Below, in pieces: positions 9,200 through 17,244 of a stretch of DNA of 38,002 nucleotides. Position 1 is the first letter of the stretch. Each line of letters opens with the position of its first letter. The translations under genes were made by a program, and so were the position numbers. Origin of the DNA: Sphingomonas sp. Leaf208. GTDB lineage: Bacteria > Pseudomonadota > Alphaproteobacteria > Sphingomonadales > Sphingomonadaceae. The notes below the pieces were generated by a model, which saw only the letters and a list, made by a program, of their open reading frames with translations, was not told the origin of the DNA and did not search any database. Location of the stretch: positions 1,729 through 39,730 of the forward strand of contig NZ_LMKH01000009.1 in the NCBI RefSeq assembly GCF_001421415.1, read 5' to 3'.

Positions 9200-9373
9200 A
9201 TGATGGAGCAAACTTTTGAAGCTGGTCGGGTTGCAGGCCGGACAATCGACGGCAGTGCACTGGACTGTCCGTACGAAGAACGGCTTGCGCCGAACCTTCG
9301 AAACGTTTGGATCTACGGATTTCTGTGCGGCAAGACCGGCCGGGCGTACAGGAAACGATTGCGCTTGAGCTAG
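9200..9373 (+). CDS. Rmf/CrpP-fold small protein (ribosome modulation factor-like), copy 1
   Basis: The 57-aa product has the Rmf-type pattern FEAGRVAGRTIDGS, then DCPYEERLAPNLRNVWIYGF, in which CPY, the spaced Arg and the W-x-x-G are conserved. Rmf binds ribosomes and drives hibernation into 100S dimers; relatives such as CrpP have other proposed roles. I chose ATG 9200 because the paralogue at 11240 starts at the same aligned residue, both have GAGG or AGGG ten bases upstream, and both then give exactly 57 aa. Upstream in-frame ATGs at 9113 and 9182 lack ribosome binding sites. The basic C-terminus (YRKRLRLS) fits RNA binding. Confidence 0.7.
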   Translation: MMEQTFEAGRVAGRTIDGSALDCPYEERLAPNLRNVWIYGFLCGKTGRAYRKRLRLS

Positions 9374-9399
9374 AGGCCACGCGGCAATACCAAAACTGC

Positions 9400-9600
9400 T
9401 AACGGCAAGCACAATCGCAGCCGACAGGATGGATAAGTGCGGATTATGGCTGGACAGGTTGTCCATGATGACGACGTTGCCAAGTGAGAGTTCGGACACC
9501 AGCACGCGGTCACGTAGGCAATGAAGGCATCACCGTTCATCGGCCCATCGAGAACCTGGGGTGCGATCATGCCCGTACGGCTCAGACCGGCGATGAAAGA
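9400..9600 (-). pseudogene. IS630-family transposase fragment
   Basis: Minus-strand pieces read IAPQVLDGPMNGDAFIAYV and ELSLGNVVIMDNLSSHNP, the classic IS630 DDE core, but in two different frames. It aligns with the larger broken copy at about 18190-18310. The ends of the element are missing. It begins a few bases after the stop of the Rmf-like gene. Confidence 0.75.
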
Positions 9601-9867
9601 TCAGGTCCGCGATTCTTTCGGTGGTGATCACCTCCGCCATCAACCGATCTCGCTCTCATGGAACAATACACGGAGTCGCGCGAGATTTACTCAACCGCCG
9701 GAAGTCAGCTTTCCATTGCATAGCGAAGGGAGATCAACGGGCGGTTTGCGTCGATGAAAGCGCTTCTCATGTCCGTGTGACAGCGACGGTGCCTAGGAGG
9801 GGGCAGCTCAGTGCCTTTGCGCATCGCCTCGGGAGCATGTCTCAAAACGTCCTATGAGGCCTGACCT

Positions 9868-10116
9868 TTACGCAAAACCGCGCGAAATCGGGCGGAGAAC
9901 TGATCTACGGGGCGCCGATACTGCCTGCGATCTCGCTGAATTTGATCTTGGTGGACTTACGACAGCGACCTTGCGGTTCCCCTGCCAGATCTCAAGACCG
10001 AACGGATTTCTGTGATCAGCACCTTCAGCAATCGATTGCAAATCGTTATCTGCCGATAGGTCTGCCCCGCCTACGATTTCACCACAACTGCCGAGCTCGT
10101 AAATTCTATAACGCAT
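9868..10116 (-). CDS. Small hypothetical protein of the same type as the one at 17068
   Basis: The 82-aa product starts MRYRIYELGSCGEIVGGADL and contains LEIWQGNRKVAVVS. The pattern of an N-terminal R-Y-R-x-Y-x-L strand, a D-L element, and a later E-I-W-x-G-x-R-x-V-x-V strand is shared with the 58-aa protein at 17068-17244, so the two belong to one family of small alphaproteobacterial proteins. The last 30 residues are a basic, Ser/Arg-rich tail absent from the other member. The ATG has a G-rich ribosome binding site (GGGGG) seven bases upstream. Function unknown. Confidence 0.6.
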   Translation of the reverse strand: MRYRIYELGSCGEIVGGADLSADNDLQSIAEGADHRNPFGLEIWQGNRKVAVVSPPRSNSARSQAVSAPRRSVLRPISRGFA

Positions 10117-10161
10117 ACTGTGTCCCCCGCCCCTATCTGACGGGAAAGGGTAAACGACGGG

Positions 10162-10362
10162 TTAATGCCTTCTGCGAGCTGGCGAGCGACTGACGGAACG
10201 GAGAAGATCCAATTCCCGGTCGACGAGCCTCTGCCTCTGCTGGGCTTCCCTCAGATCGGCTGCGTATGCGCCGAGTAGTTGGCGGGAAAGCTCGTCATTC
10301 AATCCTGCGACGATACGCCGTACCCGATCACATTCCGTTTCAAGATTTGTCTCAGTCGGCAC
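10162..10362 (-). CDS. Small helical hypothetical protein with CtrA box, copy 1
   Basis: From the GTG at 10362 the product is 66 aa and reads MPTETNLETECDRVRRIVAG, then LNDELSRQLLGAYAADLREA, a charged amphipathic helix likely to form a coiled coil. A paralogue at 23098-23274 shares most of this segment. I chose GTG because both copies have GGAG five or six bases before it and identical leader spacing; an ATG at 10374 in this copy is not conserved in the other. A TTAA-N7-TTAAC CtrA box lies 56 bp upstream. Family not recognised; cell-cycle control is inferred from the box. Confidence 0.65.
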   Translation of the reverse strand: MPTETNLETECDRVRRIVAGLNDELSRQLLGAYAADLREAQQRQRLVDRELDLLRSVSRSPARRRH

Positions 10363-10417
10363 GTTCGTCTCCATTACGTCGCAGGGAACGACTAATTCAA
10401 CAACCATCGGAAAATGG

Positions 10418-10432
10418 TTAACGAGAAGTTAA
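10418..10432 (-). promoter_or_regulatory. CtrA-type binding site, copy 1
   Basis: On the minus strand the site reads TTAACTTCTCGTTAACC, matching the alphaproteobacterial CtrA consensus TTAA-N7-TTAAC. It lies 56 bp upstream of the GTG start at 10362. The paralogous gene at 23274 has the same box at the same distance, while surrounding sequence has drifted, which supports function. Confidence 0.6.
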
Positions 10433-10596
10433 GCATTTTCGAGGCGTCGACAGGCCGAATCTCGGGCGCGACGAACCGATAAATTTTCAATCATATCGGG
10501 GGCGAGCGTTGCTAACGACGACGGCTTTTTAACAGCGAATGGCACAAGTGCGGTGCGATTAACAAAGCCTTCATCCGAAAGTAGGATGAGCGTCGA

Positions 10597-10935
10597 ATGA
10601 GCCATGCTGATCATCCAGCCTACTGCCCGCCTTCGTATCCCAGCGATCGACGATCAGCTGTACGATCAAGAATCCACCTATCTGTGTCTCTCATTACACC
10701 GGCAGGCGATTTACATGCCGCTACCCTCACGAACATATCGTCGTTGGGATTCAGGATCAGGTCCGAATATGGAGTAACTCTCGGACGCTTCCTGTCGCTG
10801 GATATACCCCAACTTACACGATATTCGGGCTGGGTTGCATGGTCTTATTCAGATGAGTTCGGCCTTGATGTGGCCAATCCCATTCCGCAAAAGGTAATTG
10901 ATCACATTTTGGCGCTCGCGGCAGTCAAAGCCTAA
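10597..10935 (+). CDS. PilZ-domain protein, candidate c-di-GMP receptor
   Basis: This 112-aa protein is a single PilZ domain. The RxxxR element is in DRRSAVRSRIHLSV and the N/DxSxxG element is in TNISSLGFRI, both needed for cyclic-di-GMP binding. The rest (GRFLSLDIP, YSGWVAWSY, FGLDVANPI) fits the PilZ beta barrel. It is soluble and has no extra domain. Two GGDEF-EAL proteins elsewhere in the window could set the ligand level. The gene is flanked by minus-strand genes on both sides and is likely monocistronic. Confidence 0.8.
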   Translation: MSHADHPAYCPPSYPSDRRSAVRSRIHLSVSLITPAGDLHAATLTNISSLGFRIRSEYGVTLGRFLSLDIPQLTRYSGWVAWSYSDEFGLDVANPIPQKVIDHILALAAVKA

Positions 10936-11161
10936 ACATAGATTTTGACTTGTCCGTAGCCAACGTCAATCGCGATGTTTCAGCTTGCGTGACCGAGCTG
11001 CTGGTCGCAGCGGTCCAAGCGACATAGAGCGCCATCTCGGGAATGGTACCGATTATCAGCATTGGTTCCTTGCCGCCGAACCGGAAGCGCCCGCGGCCGC
11101 GGGCTTCGACGTAGAGGGGGCGCTGCCGACCCCGCGTTCTTCTTACAGTGATGGTCAGCAA
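10925..11161 (-). CDS. Possible small hypothetical protein
   Basis: This 78-codon frame overlaps the end of the PilZ gene by 11 bp in convergent orientation. Third codon positions are strongly G/C, which suggests coding. It starts at a TTG (11161) with AGGA nine bases upstream. The N-terminus is basic (VRRTRGRQRPLYVEARGRGR). No family recognised; it may be chance. Confidence 0.35.
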   Translation of the reverse strand: MLTITVRRTRGRQRPLYVEARGRGRFRFGGKEPMLIIGTIPEMALYVAWTAATSSSVTQAETSRLTLATDKSKSMFRL

Positions 11162-11239
11162 TTTTTACAATCCTGATACAGGTTTGCGCCGGCGTTGCGG
11201 CACGAGCTATGAAGCATTGCCATGCAGGGCATAGGGTGC

Positions 11240-11413
11240 ATGACGGAGCGAAGCTTCGAAGCAGGACTGACCAGCAGCCGTAAGGCTGAAGGTAGCCGAG
11301 AGGACTGCCCGTACAATGAACGGCTCGCACCAAACTTGAGACGCGCGTGGTTTTACGGCTGGGTGTCCGGCAAGCAGGGTCGCCCTTGCAGGCGAAAGCT
11401 AAGACTCAGTTGA
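11240..11413 (+). CDS. Rmf/CrpP-fold small protein (ribosome modulation factor-like), copy 2
   Basis: The 57-aa product aligns without gaps to the one at 9200-9373: shared FEAG, DCPY, ERLAPNLR, W, YG, GK, GR and the RLS end. The Rmf signature CPY...W..G is intact and the C-terminus is strongly basic. The start ATG 11240 is placed by this alignment, with AGGG ten bases upstream. An in-frame ATG at 11222 would add six residues. The pair probably arose by duplication followed by divergence, and the N-terminal helix (TSSRKAEGSRE against VAGRTIDGSAL) is the most changed part. Confidence 0.7.
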   Translation: MTERSFEAGLTSSRKAEGSREDCPYNERLAPNLRRAWFYGWVSGKQGRPCRRKLRLS

Positions 11414-11713
11414 TGGTGCACGCGACGGAGAAGCCCTTTGCCGCGAACAACGTCTCCCTGCCAGAACGACATCGCAATTAAGGGTTTGTAGTACACCGCT
11501 ACCACATGGAATAGTACGGAATGACCAAAATCCAGCACTGTACCTTTCCTACAATTTTCTTCGAGCTTAACCTATATTAACCGAGCTTGTTGGTGTTAAG
11601 CTATTGTGCCTATCGTACGGCGACGCCTTTCAGATCAACTAATCGCTCTATGTAAGCCTGACGTTCATCGCAATTCCCGTACCTCCCATTCCTAAAGCTT
11701 GGAGTGTAACAGT

Positions 11714-12196
11714 ATGGGCGATCTACCCAAGATGCCGAACTACGATCAATTAATGACAATCGAACAAGAGATGATCGCATTACCCCCTCACGATGTAGTC
11801 TGGCCCATCCATCTTGATCAAGCTAGCACTTGCGTAACAAATGTTAAGGCCTCCAGCGATCATACCCTGACGGCCAAAGGCCCCCAAAGTTCTCTACGTT
11901 CATGGGAACGGGTAGGCACTTTTGCCCATGCGAAACGCGCAGCGCTCGTATCGGCCCTCCAAGATTGCGATTACAATGTTGCAGCGACCGCTACGAGGCT
12001 GGAGATTGGCCGGAGCACTATTTACCGCTTATTTGAGGAGTACTGTATTAAGCCGTCCGTTATGAGAGCGTCGGTCGTACTCGAAGATGGCGGACCAATC
12101 TGTCGCGTTATTGTAGACCAGCCGCCCAACGTACGGTCGAGACTTTTATTCGAGGGTGGTAAGCTTAAACTCGTGGAACTTGCTGTTCGAAACTGA
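11714..12196 (+). CDS. Fis-type helix-turn-helix protein
   Basis: The 160-aa product carries a Fis/NtrC-type HTH (HTH_8) at about residues 77-115: AALVSALQDCDYNVAATATR, then LEIGRSTIYRLFEEY. This is the DNA-binding domain that ends many sigma-54 activators, but here there is no AAA+ or receiver domain. The N-terminal 70 residues are of no known family, and a 45-residue C-terminal segment (VLEDGGPICRVIVDQPP) looks like a small beta domain. The ATG at 11714 has GGAG nine bases upstream. It is a likely transcription factor; targets are unknown. Confidence 0.75.
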   Translation: MGDLPKMPNYDQLMTIEQEMIALPPHDVVWPIHLDQASTCVTNVKASSDHTLTAKGPQSSLRSWERVGTFAHAKRAALVSALQDCDYNVAATATRLEIGRSTIYRLFEEYCIKPSVMRASVVLEDGGPICRVIVDQPPNVRSRLLFEGGKLKLVELAVRN

Positions 12197-12628
12197 ACTG
12201 GAAATGAGATCGCGGCGGGGGATACTTCCGACGCAAACGAGGGCTTTTGTGGTTCAGGGCAAGCCCCCCCCCCCCCCCCCCCCCCCGCGGCCGTCGTCGG
12301 CTGTGGACCGGCACCGAAAGCCAGACCCCCGGCAGATTTCGGTTAAACCGTTGATACTGGCCAGCACTTTATAGGCCTGGGGCTTCCCATCGGCACTCAT
12401 CGGGACCCCATCGCTATCCTCTTTTCCTCAGGTAGTTGGATCAGCAAGAGTCGGGGCTCTGTTCCTGAAGTCTACCTACATACCTCGGCGGCATCTCTCG
12501 CCATCTGCCAATCGTGTTTATCATCGTGAGGCGCTTCGTGGCGCCCTTAGGCGCAAAACCGCGAACTCGGCACCTTTGACATGCGGAACTCGCCCGATGA
12601 TGTCGACAGTGGCTTGAGCGAGAAATCT
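12197..12628. other. Non-coding stretch containing a long C homopolymer
   Basis: No convincing gene. An open frame at 12156-12374 reads through the C run as polyproline and is treated as spurious. The segment after the run is not recognised. Confidence 0.4.
12264..12286. repeat. Homopolymer of 23 consecutive C residues
   Basis: A run of 23 C on the plus strand, 68 bp after the stop codon of the Fis-type HTH gene. No other homopolymer in the window approaches this length. It is either a slippage-prone tract or an assembly or gap artefact. Confidence 0.9.
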
Positions 12629-12835
12629 TTATGAGGTGCGTAGGCACCCGCATGCATCGGCCGCGTGCCGGCCTTCGATTGCGCGCAATTCGTCGTCGAC
12701 CATGCTCAAGGCTTCGACAAACCTTAACGCAATATCAGTATGGCCACCCTCGTCAGCCAGACGCATCGCTTCTTCCGCTAAGAACCTTATTGTCCGAAGT
12801 CGGCCTTCCTTTCGCGCGCGTTCCGGTATGAGCAT
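12629..12835 (-). CDS. Small helical hypothetical protein
   Basis: The 68-aa product reads RTIRFLAEEAMRLADEGGHT, then DIALRFVEALSMVDDELRAI, two amphipathic helices with regular Ala/Leu spacing, which looks like real protein. No family is recognised. The start ATG at 12835 has no strong ribosome binding site. Confidence 0.5.
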   Translation of the reverse strand: MLIPERARKEGRLRTIRFLAEEAMRLADEGGHTDIALRFVEALSMVDDELRAIEGRHAADACGCLRTS

Positions 12836-13064
12836 AAGGCTACGTGCTCGCGCTTCCGATCAATTACTATCCGGGAAAAACCCGGACCTGCCGATCGAAC
12901 CGATCAAGATTATTTGATCATATTACAAAACTGGCGACGATGCACCGTCGGCAACTCGCCTTTGCCGTGGACGCCGACCGCGCATTCCCAAGAAAGATCC
13001 ATAAAATCAGCGATGCCGATGACACTTTCGTCACCAAACCGACCTTTCGGGAAGATTTGCGAAT

Positions 13065-13766
13065 TCAGCGGCGCACCGATGCAATGGCGGAAGAGATTTT
13101 GTTCGCAATCAAAGTCTGCTGGTTGGGATCAAAGAGCTTGTTTGCATCAGACCGGTTGGTGACATATCCGGTTTCCACAAGGATGGACGGGACACCCGGC
13201 GCCTTCAGCAAAGCGAAATTTGCCGTCCTGATCGCCCTCAGGTTCCCCTCCTCTTGGCCAAGCGCAATGCGGATTTTCGACGCCAATTCATATGCAAAGT
13301 TTATTGATCCGCGCTGACTTAGGTTTGCCAATATGTAAGCAGTGTCATCGTCGTGATCAACTGACCGGCCTGACCGGGTCAAGCGGCTAACCACGATAGC
13401 CTCGCCAGCATCGTTTAAGACATAAATCGAAGGACCACGCGCGGAACTGGGACCGCTGTCAGCATGAATGGAGATAACAAGGTCGGGTGAGCACGACGAG
13501 ATAACTCGCCGACGTTGAACAAGGGAGAGGTTGCGATCTGTTGCCCTTGTCATGATTACTGCTAACCCCCTCTGCAGGCTTAGCTGTTTCGCCAAGGCGG
13601 TTGCGATGCCAAGGGTCACATCCTTCTCATACCTTCGCGGCATGACTGCAGGCGCGCCCACGTCTCTGCCTCCGTGGCCCGCGTCCACAATCACCGTATA
13701 GCCCGGTGGCTTTCGCGCAGGCACGCACTGACCAACTGATATAGCGATCGCGGCAAGAAACAGCAT
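13065..13766 (-). CDS. N-acetylmuramoyl-L-alanine amidase (Amidase_3)
   Basis: This 233-aa protein is an exported zinc amidase that cleaves the bond between MurNAc and the stem peptide of peptidoglycan. An N-terminal hydrophobic signal (MLFLAAIAISVGQC) could end in a lipobox-like Cys. The catalytic set is complete: H in VIVDAGHGG, E in RRYEKDVTL, H in VISIHADSG, and the catalytic E in ILVETGYVTN. There is no AMIN or SPOR domain, so it is a minimal form smaller than AmiC. It has no operon partner. Possible roles are cell separation or remodelling; the sequence does not decide. Confidence 0.9.
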   Translation of the reverse strand: MLFLAAIAISVGQCVPARKPPGYTVIVDAGHGGRDVGAPAVMPRRYEKDVTLGIATALAKQLSLQRGLAVIMTRATDRNLSLVQRRRVISSCSPDLVISIHADSGPSSARGPSIYVLNDAGEAIVVSRLTRSGRSVDHDDDTAYILANLSQRGSINFAYELASKIRIALGQEEGNLRAIRTANFALLKAPGVPSILVETGYVTNRSDANKLFDPNQQTLIANKISSAIASVRR

Positions 13767-14115
13767 TCACATTAGATACGTCAGTGTCATGCCGCAGGCT
13801 ATACCAACGCCGGCTACTTGGCATTAAGTCGGACGTCGCGTCGGTACGGATACCGGTCTTTGGCACGTCGGCGGCTTCGTTGGCATTGTTGAAGCAGATC
13901 AAGGCCTTCCCCAACTATCTTCTCAATCCGCTCCAACGTGCCCCGCGACCAAGGAAGCCTTAGCCATATTTGTGACCGAACAGAAACATCCAGTTTCAAA
14001 TAACCGAGGCGGTATAAGCTTGTGTTAGCCGGTTATCCTCGTTTTAATCATTATACGTTGAGTTTGCGGACGCCGGATGGGTTGTCCGCCACGCGACAGA
14101 TAGGGGGGTAGTAGA
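13767..14115. other. Intergenic stretch with one doubtful small frame
   Basis: A 61-codon minus-strand frame (13814-13999, TTG start) contains a plausible helix (TLERIEKIVGEGLDLLQQ) but no ribosome binding site. Otherwise nothing is seen. The promoter of the gene at 14116 must lie here. Confidence 0.3.
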
Positions 14116-14289
14116 ATGATGTCAGTAGCTTACCCCAGGAAGGGGCTGCCCTGGACTGACGTCGACGATGACACCCTTCGACTATGGTCCGAAACTATGA
14201 ATACTCGTGAGATTGCGGACTTACTGGGGCGCACGTCACATTCCGTGTACGAACGGAAAAAGGTCCTGGGCTTGAGCCAAAGTCGTTGA
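14116..14289 (+). CDS. Small Myb/SANT-like or GcrA-like DNA-binding protein
   Basis: The 57-aa product starts MMSVAYPRKGLPWTDVDDDT and continues LRLWSETMNTREIADLLGRT, then SHSVYERKKVLGLS. The W...LxxLW....T..EIA..LGRT..SV..R...LGL pattern is that of a Myb/SANT-like helical domain, also seen at the N-terminus of the alphaproteobacterial regulator GcrA. It has no second domain. The ribosome binding site AGGGGGG, seven bases before ATG 14116, is very strong. A hypothetical gene on the same strand follows 62 bp downstream. Confidence 0.65.
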   Translation: MMSVAYPRKGLPWTDVDDDTLRLWSETMNTREIADLLGRTSHSVYERKKVLGLSQSR

Positions 14290-14351
14290 CCTGCGACAAA
14301 GGGCTACGCGTCTCGAACGACAACCGCTACTTATTGCGAGGTAACTTAACA

Positions 14352-14540
14352 ATGATCCCAGAGGTAAGTAACGGCGAAGGCGACACAGCCGAAGAACGTG
14401 GGGAAGTTCACTTCCTAGCCGCGATCGTCGACGAATTAATACGGCGCTTAGTGCATACCGGCGCAATGACACAGGGCGATGCGAACGCAATCGAGTCTGC
14501 AGTAGCGGACCGGTTAGGAACATCGCCTCGTGCGTGGTGA
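14352..14540 (+). CDS. Small hypothetical protein
   Basis: The 62-aa acidic product reads MIPEVSNGEGDTAEERGEVH, then FLAAIVDELIRRLVHTGAMT. An amphipathic helix (residues 20-40) and an Ala-rich C-terminal helix suggest a small helical protein. The ATG at 14352 has GAGG ten bases upstream. It follows the SANT-like gene on the same strand and may be cotranscribed with it. No family recognised. Confidence 0.55.
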   Translation: MIPEVSNGEGDTAEERGEVHFLAAIVDELIRRLVHTGAMTQGDANAIESAVADRLGTSPRAW

Positions 14541-14737
14541 TTGGTCGTTACTGGAAGCACTCCCCCCTGCGGCCCAGGTGTCGCCGCAGCGCCCGGGGCC
14601 ATACCTTGGTCGCCCCAATCTCGATCTACTACGAAATGCTAGCGGATCCCAAAATGCGCTGGTGCTAATATCACTCGACCATACTATTGGTTAATTAATA
14701 AGGTTAATTGATCGAGAGCTGAAACGAAGTGGTTGCT

Positions 14738-15505
14738 ATGAGTCGTTGGGTTGCGTCGTGGTCGGTCACAGGGCTGGGGCTACTGATCGGGTGTACGGCA
14801 AAGCCCGAGATCGTCGCGAAAGCCCCGCCGCCCGTTACGGCGCCCGTAGCAGCACCCATGATGCCAAAGGGCGCATCACGGAACATGGTCATTCCCGCGG
14901 CGCTCTCTGACGGCAGCTACCCCACCCCAAACCGAAACTTGTCATCTGCCGCCACGGTTTGGCATCTCCGCGCGGCGTTGAACGTAGCAGCGCTTGCTTG
15001 CCGTGGCCCTCAAGAACTGGTGATCGTTGCCGCCTATAATGCCTTGTTGTCGGCTCAGCAGCCAGCTTTAGCTAAGGCGCAATCAACATATGCGAGCGAA
15101 TGGAAGTCAGGCGGTGGGGATTGGCAGGACCGTTATGACGACGCAATGACCCGACTGTACAATTTCTTCTCTCAGTCGCCTTCGAGAGAAGCATTTTGCA
15201 CATCGGCGAACCGTGTCTTAGCCGACAGCACCGGAGTGTCTCCCGAAGGGCTGCCTGCATTCGCGGCTGAGCGTCTACCAGCTCTGGAGCAGCCGTTCAC
15301 AGATTTCTATCGCGCGGTTGACGAATGGCGCGGGCGTGGGGTGAGACCGTCTGCACCTCAACTTCGAACTTCGATGGCCGGACTGCCGTTCTCCTCGAGT
15401 CGGCCGGCGCAATCAATCACTCAATCGAGTCTTCAGCCGATCTCACAACCAGTCCCACCCGTACAGCAAATCACGTTGAAGATCGATCCGAGTGTCTTTC
15501 AATGA
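14738..15505 (+). CDS. Predicted lipoprotein of unknown function
   Basis: From ATG 14738 the product is 255 aa and starts MSRWVASWSVTGLGLLIGC, a lipoprotein signal with lipobox LIGC. A Pro/Ala-rich linker (KAPPPVTAPVAAPMMP) follows. The central part (about 70-190) is helical with two Cys (ALACRGPQ and AFCTSANR) that could form a disulphide, and has WHLRAALNVAALAC and YNALLSAQQPALAKAQ segments typical of small periplasmic proteins in sphingomonads. The C-terminus is Ser/Pro/Gln-rich and low complexity. A GTG at 14729 is an alternative start. Function is not known. Confidence 0.7.
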   Translation: MSRWVASWSVTGLGLLIGCTAKPEIVAKAPPPVTAPVAAPMMPKGASRNMVIPAALSDGSYPTPNRNLSSAATVWHLRAALNVAALACRGPQELVIVAAYNALLSAQQPALAKAQSTYASEWKSGGGDWQDRYDDAMTRLYNFFSQSPSREAFCTSANRVLADSTGVSPEGLPAFAAERLPALEQPFTDFYRAVDEWRGRGVRPSAPQLRTSMAGLPFSSSRPAQSITQSSLQPISQPVPPVQQITLKIDPSVFQ

Positions 15506-15649
15506 TTATGCAGAGGGGCGGCCGCTTGCGAACCGGGATCTCCCGCTGACAATTTACACGATCTCACCCCGATGCCGCAACTGGTTATAGGCGACCCGGC
15601 AATAGGGCCGCAGCCACTGATGCGGGACGAGTTGTATCGCGAGCTAACC

Positions 15650-16085
15650 GTGGATTGCGCTACCTTCGAATGCATAAGGAATGGCGCCGCGGCTGATGAG
15701 AGCAACCCTTATACCGGCGAACTTCATCCGGCCGAACACGCCTAACGCGGTCACTACTATGGCCAAGGTTCCTTCGCAGATAACAACGGGTTCACCGCGG
15801 CGGCACGCGCCTCGACCGTTATCGAACGTCGATCGCCGCCCTGCTGCTGTGGCGCCGGCGTCCCATGCTGGTTTGCAAGCTGCTGCCAACGGACCGCAAT
15901 CGCGGCGCTAACCGAACCGTACCACCGCCTGTCGACGCGACAGACCGCTCGCGATCGCCGCCACAACCCTGCCCCGAAGATCCACTGAATGCTCGCGCCA
16001 TCCATGCCAGCCTCCTGCACCGGCAGGAATCCTGAATCAGAAAACCGCGGCGACGGAAATCCCTTATAATTCGGCACGGTGAGAA
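15650..16085 (-). pseudogene. IS630-family remnant (5-prime end and N-terminal part)
   Basis: The minus strand from 16001 starts MARAFS like the IS630 copy at 18886 (MARALS), then decays through several frames, with pieces such as VRWQQLANQHG and QQQGGDRRSITVEARA. The leader at 16002-16085 also aligns with the region upstream of the 18886 start (GAATCCTRAAT, GAAAACCGCG and GGTGAGAAACCG blocks). The DDE core is missing. Confidence 0.75.
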
Positions 16086-16100
16086 ACCGCTCTAAAGTCA

Positions 16101-17017
16101 CGCAGATGCCGTTGTCGTGGTGATGCTATAGAGGCGGTCGCCGAACACTGCGCGACCATTTAGCGGGTATCGAGGAGGTCCGAAAACGTCCCCCATCCGT
16201 TACTACTCTTCCGCACGTCTATAATGTGCAACAGAGCCACTGCGTTTCACGGAATAATGCGGAAGACGGTCTTTTCTGACAACGCTGGACGTACGCATGT
16301 CAGGGAATGGGCTCTAACCACGCTGCATAAACGGACAAATTAATGAGAATGCCATTTGTAGTAAACAATTTGTGAACATTAGGTTATCGATGCTGGGCGG
16401 TGCCGCTGAGTTGACTCGCACTCAGGTATGCTCGTGGATCGGCGCCGAAAACGAGACGCCAGTAGATTTCATCAAGCCATTGAACTTATATTTACAGCGA
16501 CGAGCCCGGCTGGCACCCATCGCCCCCCCCTTATGACATGTACGTTTCAAATCATTACAGCCGGCTGTCTTCCCCAAAACGGGATTCCGCTTTCGGCGCT
16601 GATCCACATGCAAAGCGGTGCCACGCTGCAGCGGTCTCGGATATGCCACCTAGCTATCGTTCGAACGATGTAGCCGTATCTAGCTGTCCAACCGCTGCGT
16701 CAGCGACATTCCCTATGCGATACTGGCGCCAGTATCGATTCCACCTGATGGCGGCGCCGTCGGAAAGGATCGCACAGGAAAGCGACCGCCCGTCCGGCAT
16801 CGTGCATTGTGCAACCACGCGCTGTAGCTCTTACCGGCTGCCTCACACTGCTGCGTTTCTGCAGTTCACTGCCCGCCTGCCACCGAGACTTATTACCGTC
16901 ATCGCACCACGCTAACCGCCGCGTTAGGCAGACCAACTGGAGGGCAACATCGGATAATATCGAACCAATTTGAGCTTTCTTCAAACCATGAGGGTTGCGA
17001 TAGAACTCTGCAGAACC
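16101..17017. other. About 900 bp with no recognisable gene
   Basis: Open frames up to 125 codons exist on both strands, but they overlap one another, lack ribosome binding sites and show no motif. It follows the IS630 remnant and is probably eroded DNA. An A+T-rich patch at about 16330-16400 shows no gene. Confidence 0.4.
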
Positions 17018-17036
17018 TTAACCTGGTCTAGGTTAA
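17018..17036. promoter_or_regulatory. Inverted repeat upstream of small gene
   Basis: TTAACCT-N5-AGGTTAA is a perfect 7-bp inverted repeat centred 41 bp before the ATG at 17068, in an A+T-rich region. It looks like an operator overlapping the promoter. It is not a CtrA box because the TTAA spacing is 11. Confidence 0.35.
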
Positions 17037-17067
17037 ATACCCCAAAAAAATACTTCGGAAAACGATA

Positions 17068-17244
17068 ATGCGAGAGTATCGTATGTATGTTCTCGATAAC
17101 ATCGGGAAAATCATTGAGCGTATCGATCTAAAATACCCAAATGATGCGGAGGCCGTGTCCGACGGAAAGATTTACGCCCGAAAGAACGATGTAGAGATTT
17201 GGTGCGGTCAAAGAGTCGTTACCGTTCTGCATCCTCTAGCCTGA
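17068..17244 (+). CDS. Small hypothetical protein of the same type as the one at 9868
   Basis: The 58-aa product starts MREYRMYVLDNIGKIIERID and continues to NDVEIWCGQRVVTVLHPLA. The first strand (R-Y-x-Y-x-L), the following I-x-x-x-D-L, and the closing VEIWxGxRVV strand match the protein at 9868-10116 and a broad class of 55-80 aa alphaproteobacterial proteins of unknown function. A GGAA lies about 8 bases before ATG 17068. Its end overlaps the convergent gene at 17236 by 9 bp. Confidence 0.65.
   Translation: MREYRMYVLDNIGKIIERIDLKYPNDAEAVSDGKIYARKNDVEIWCGQRVVTVLHPLA

Noticed and set aside
10429..10614. 61-codon minus-strand frame divergent from the PilZ gene
   Set aside because: Its start overlaps the PilZ start and it ends across the CtrA box; the sequence is better explained as promoter region.
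11567..11580. TTAA-CCTATA-TTAA upstream of the Fis-type HTH gene
   Set aside because: The spacing is six rather than seven, so it does not meet the CtrA consensus.
12156..12374. Plus-strand frame with a polyproline run
   Set aside because: The prolines come only from the C homopolymer and the frame overlaps the HTH gene.
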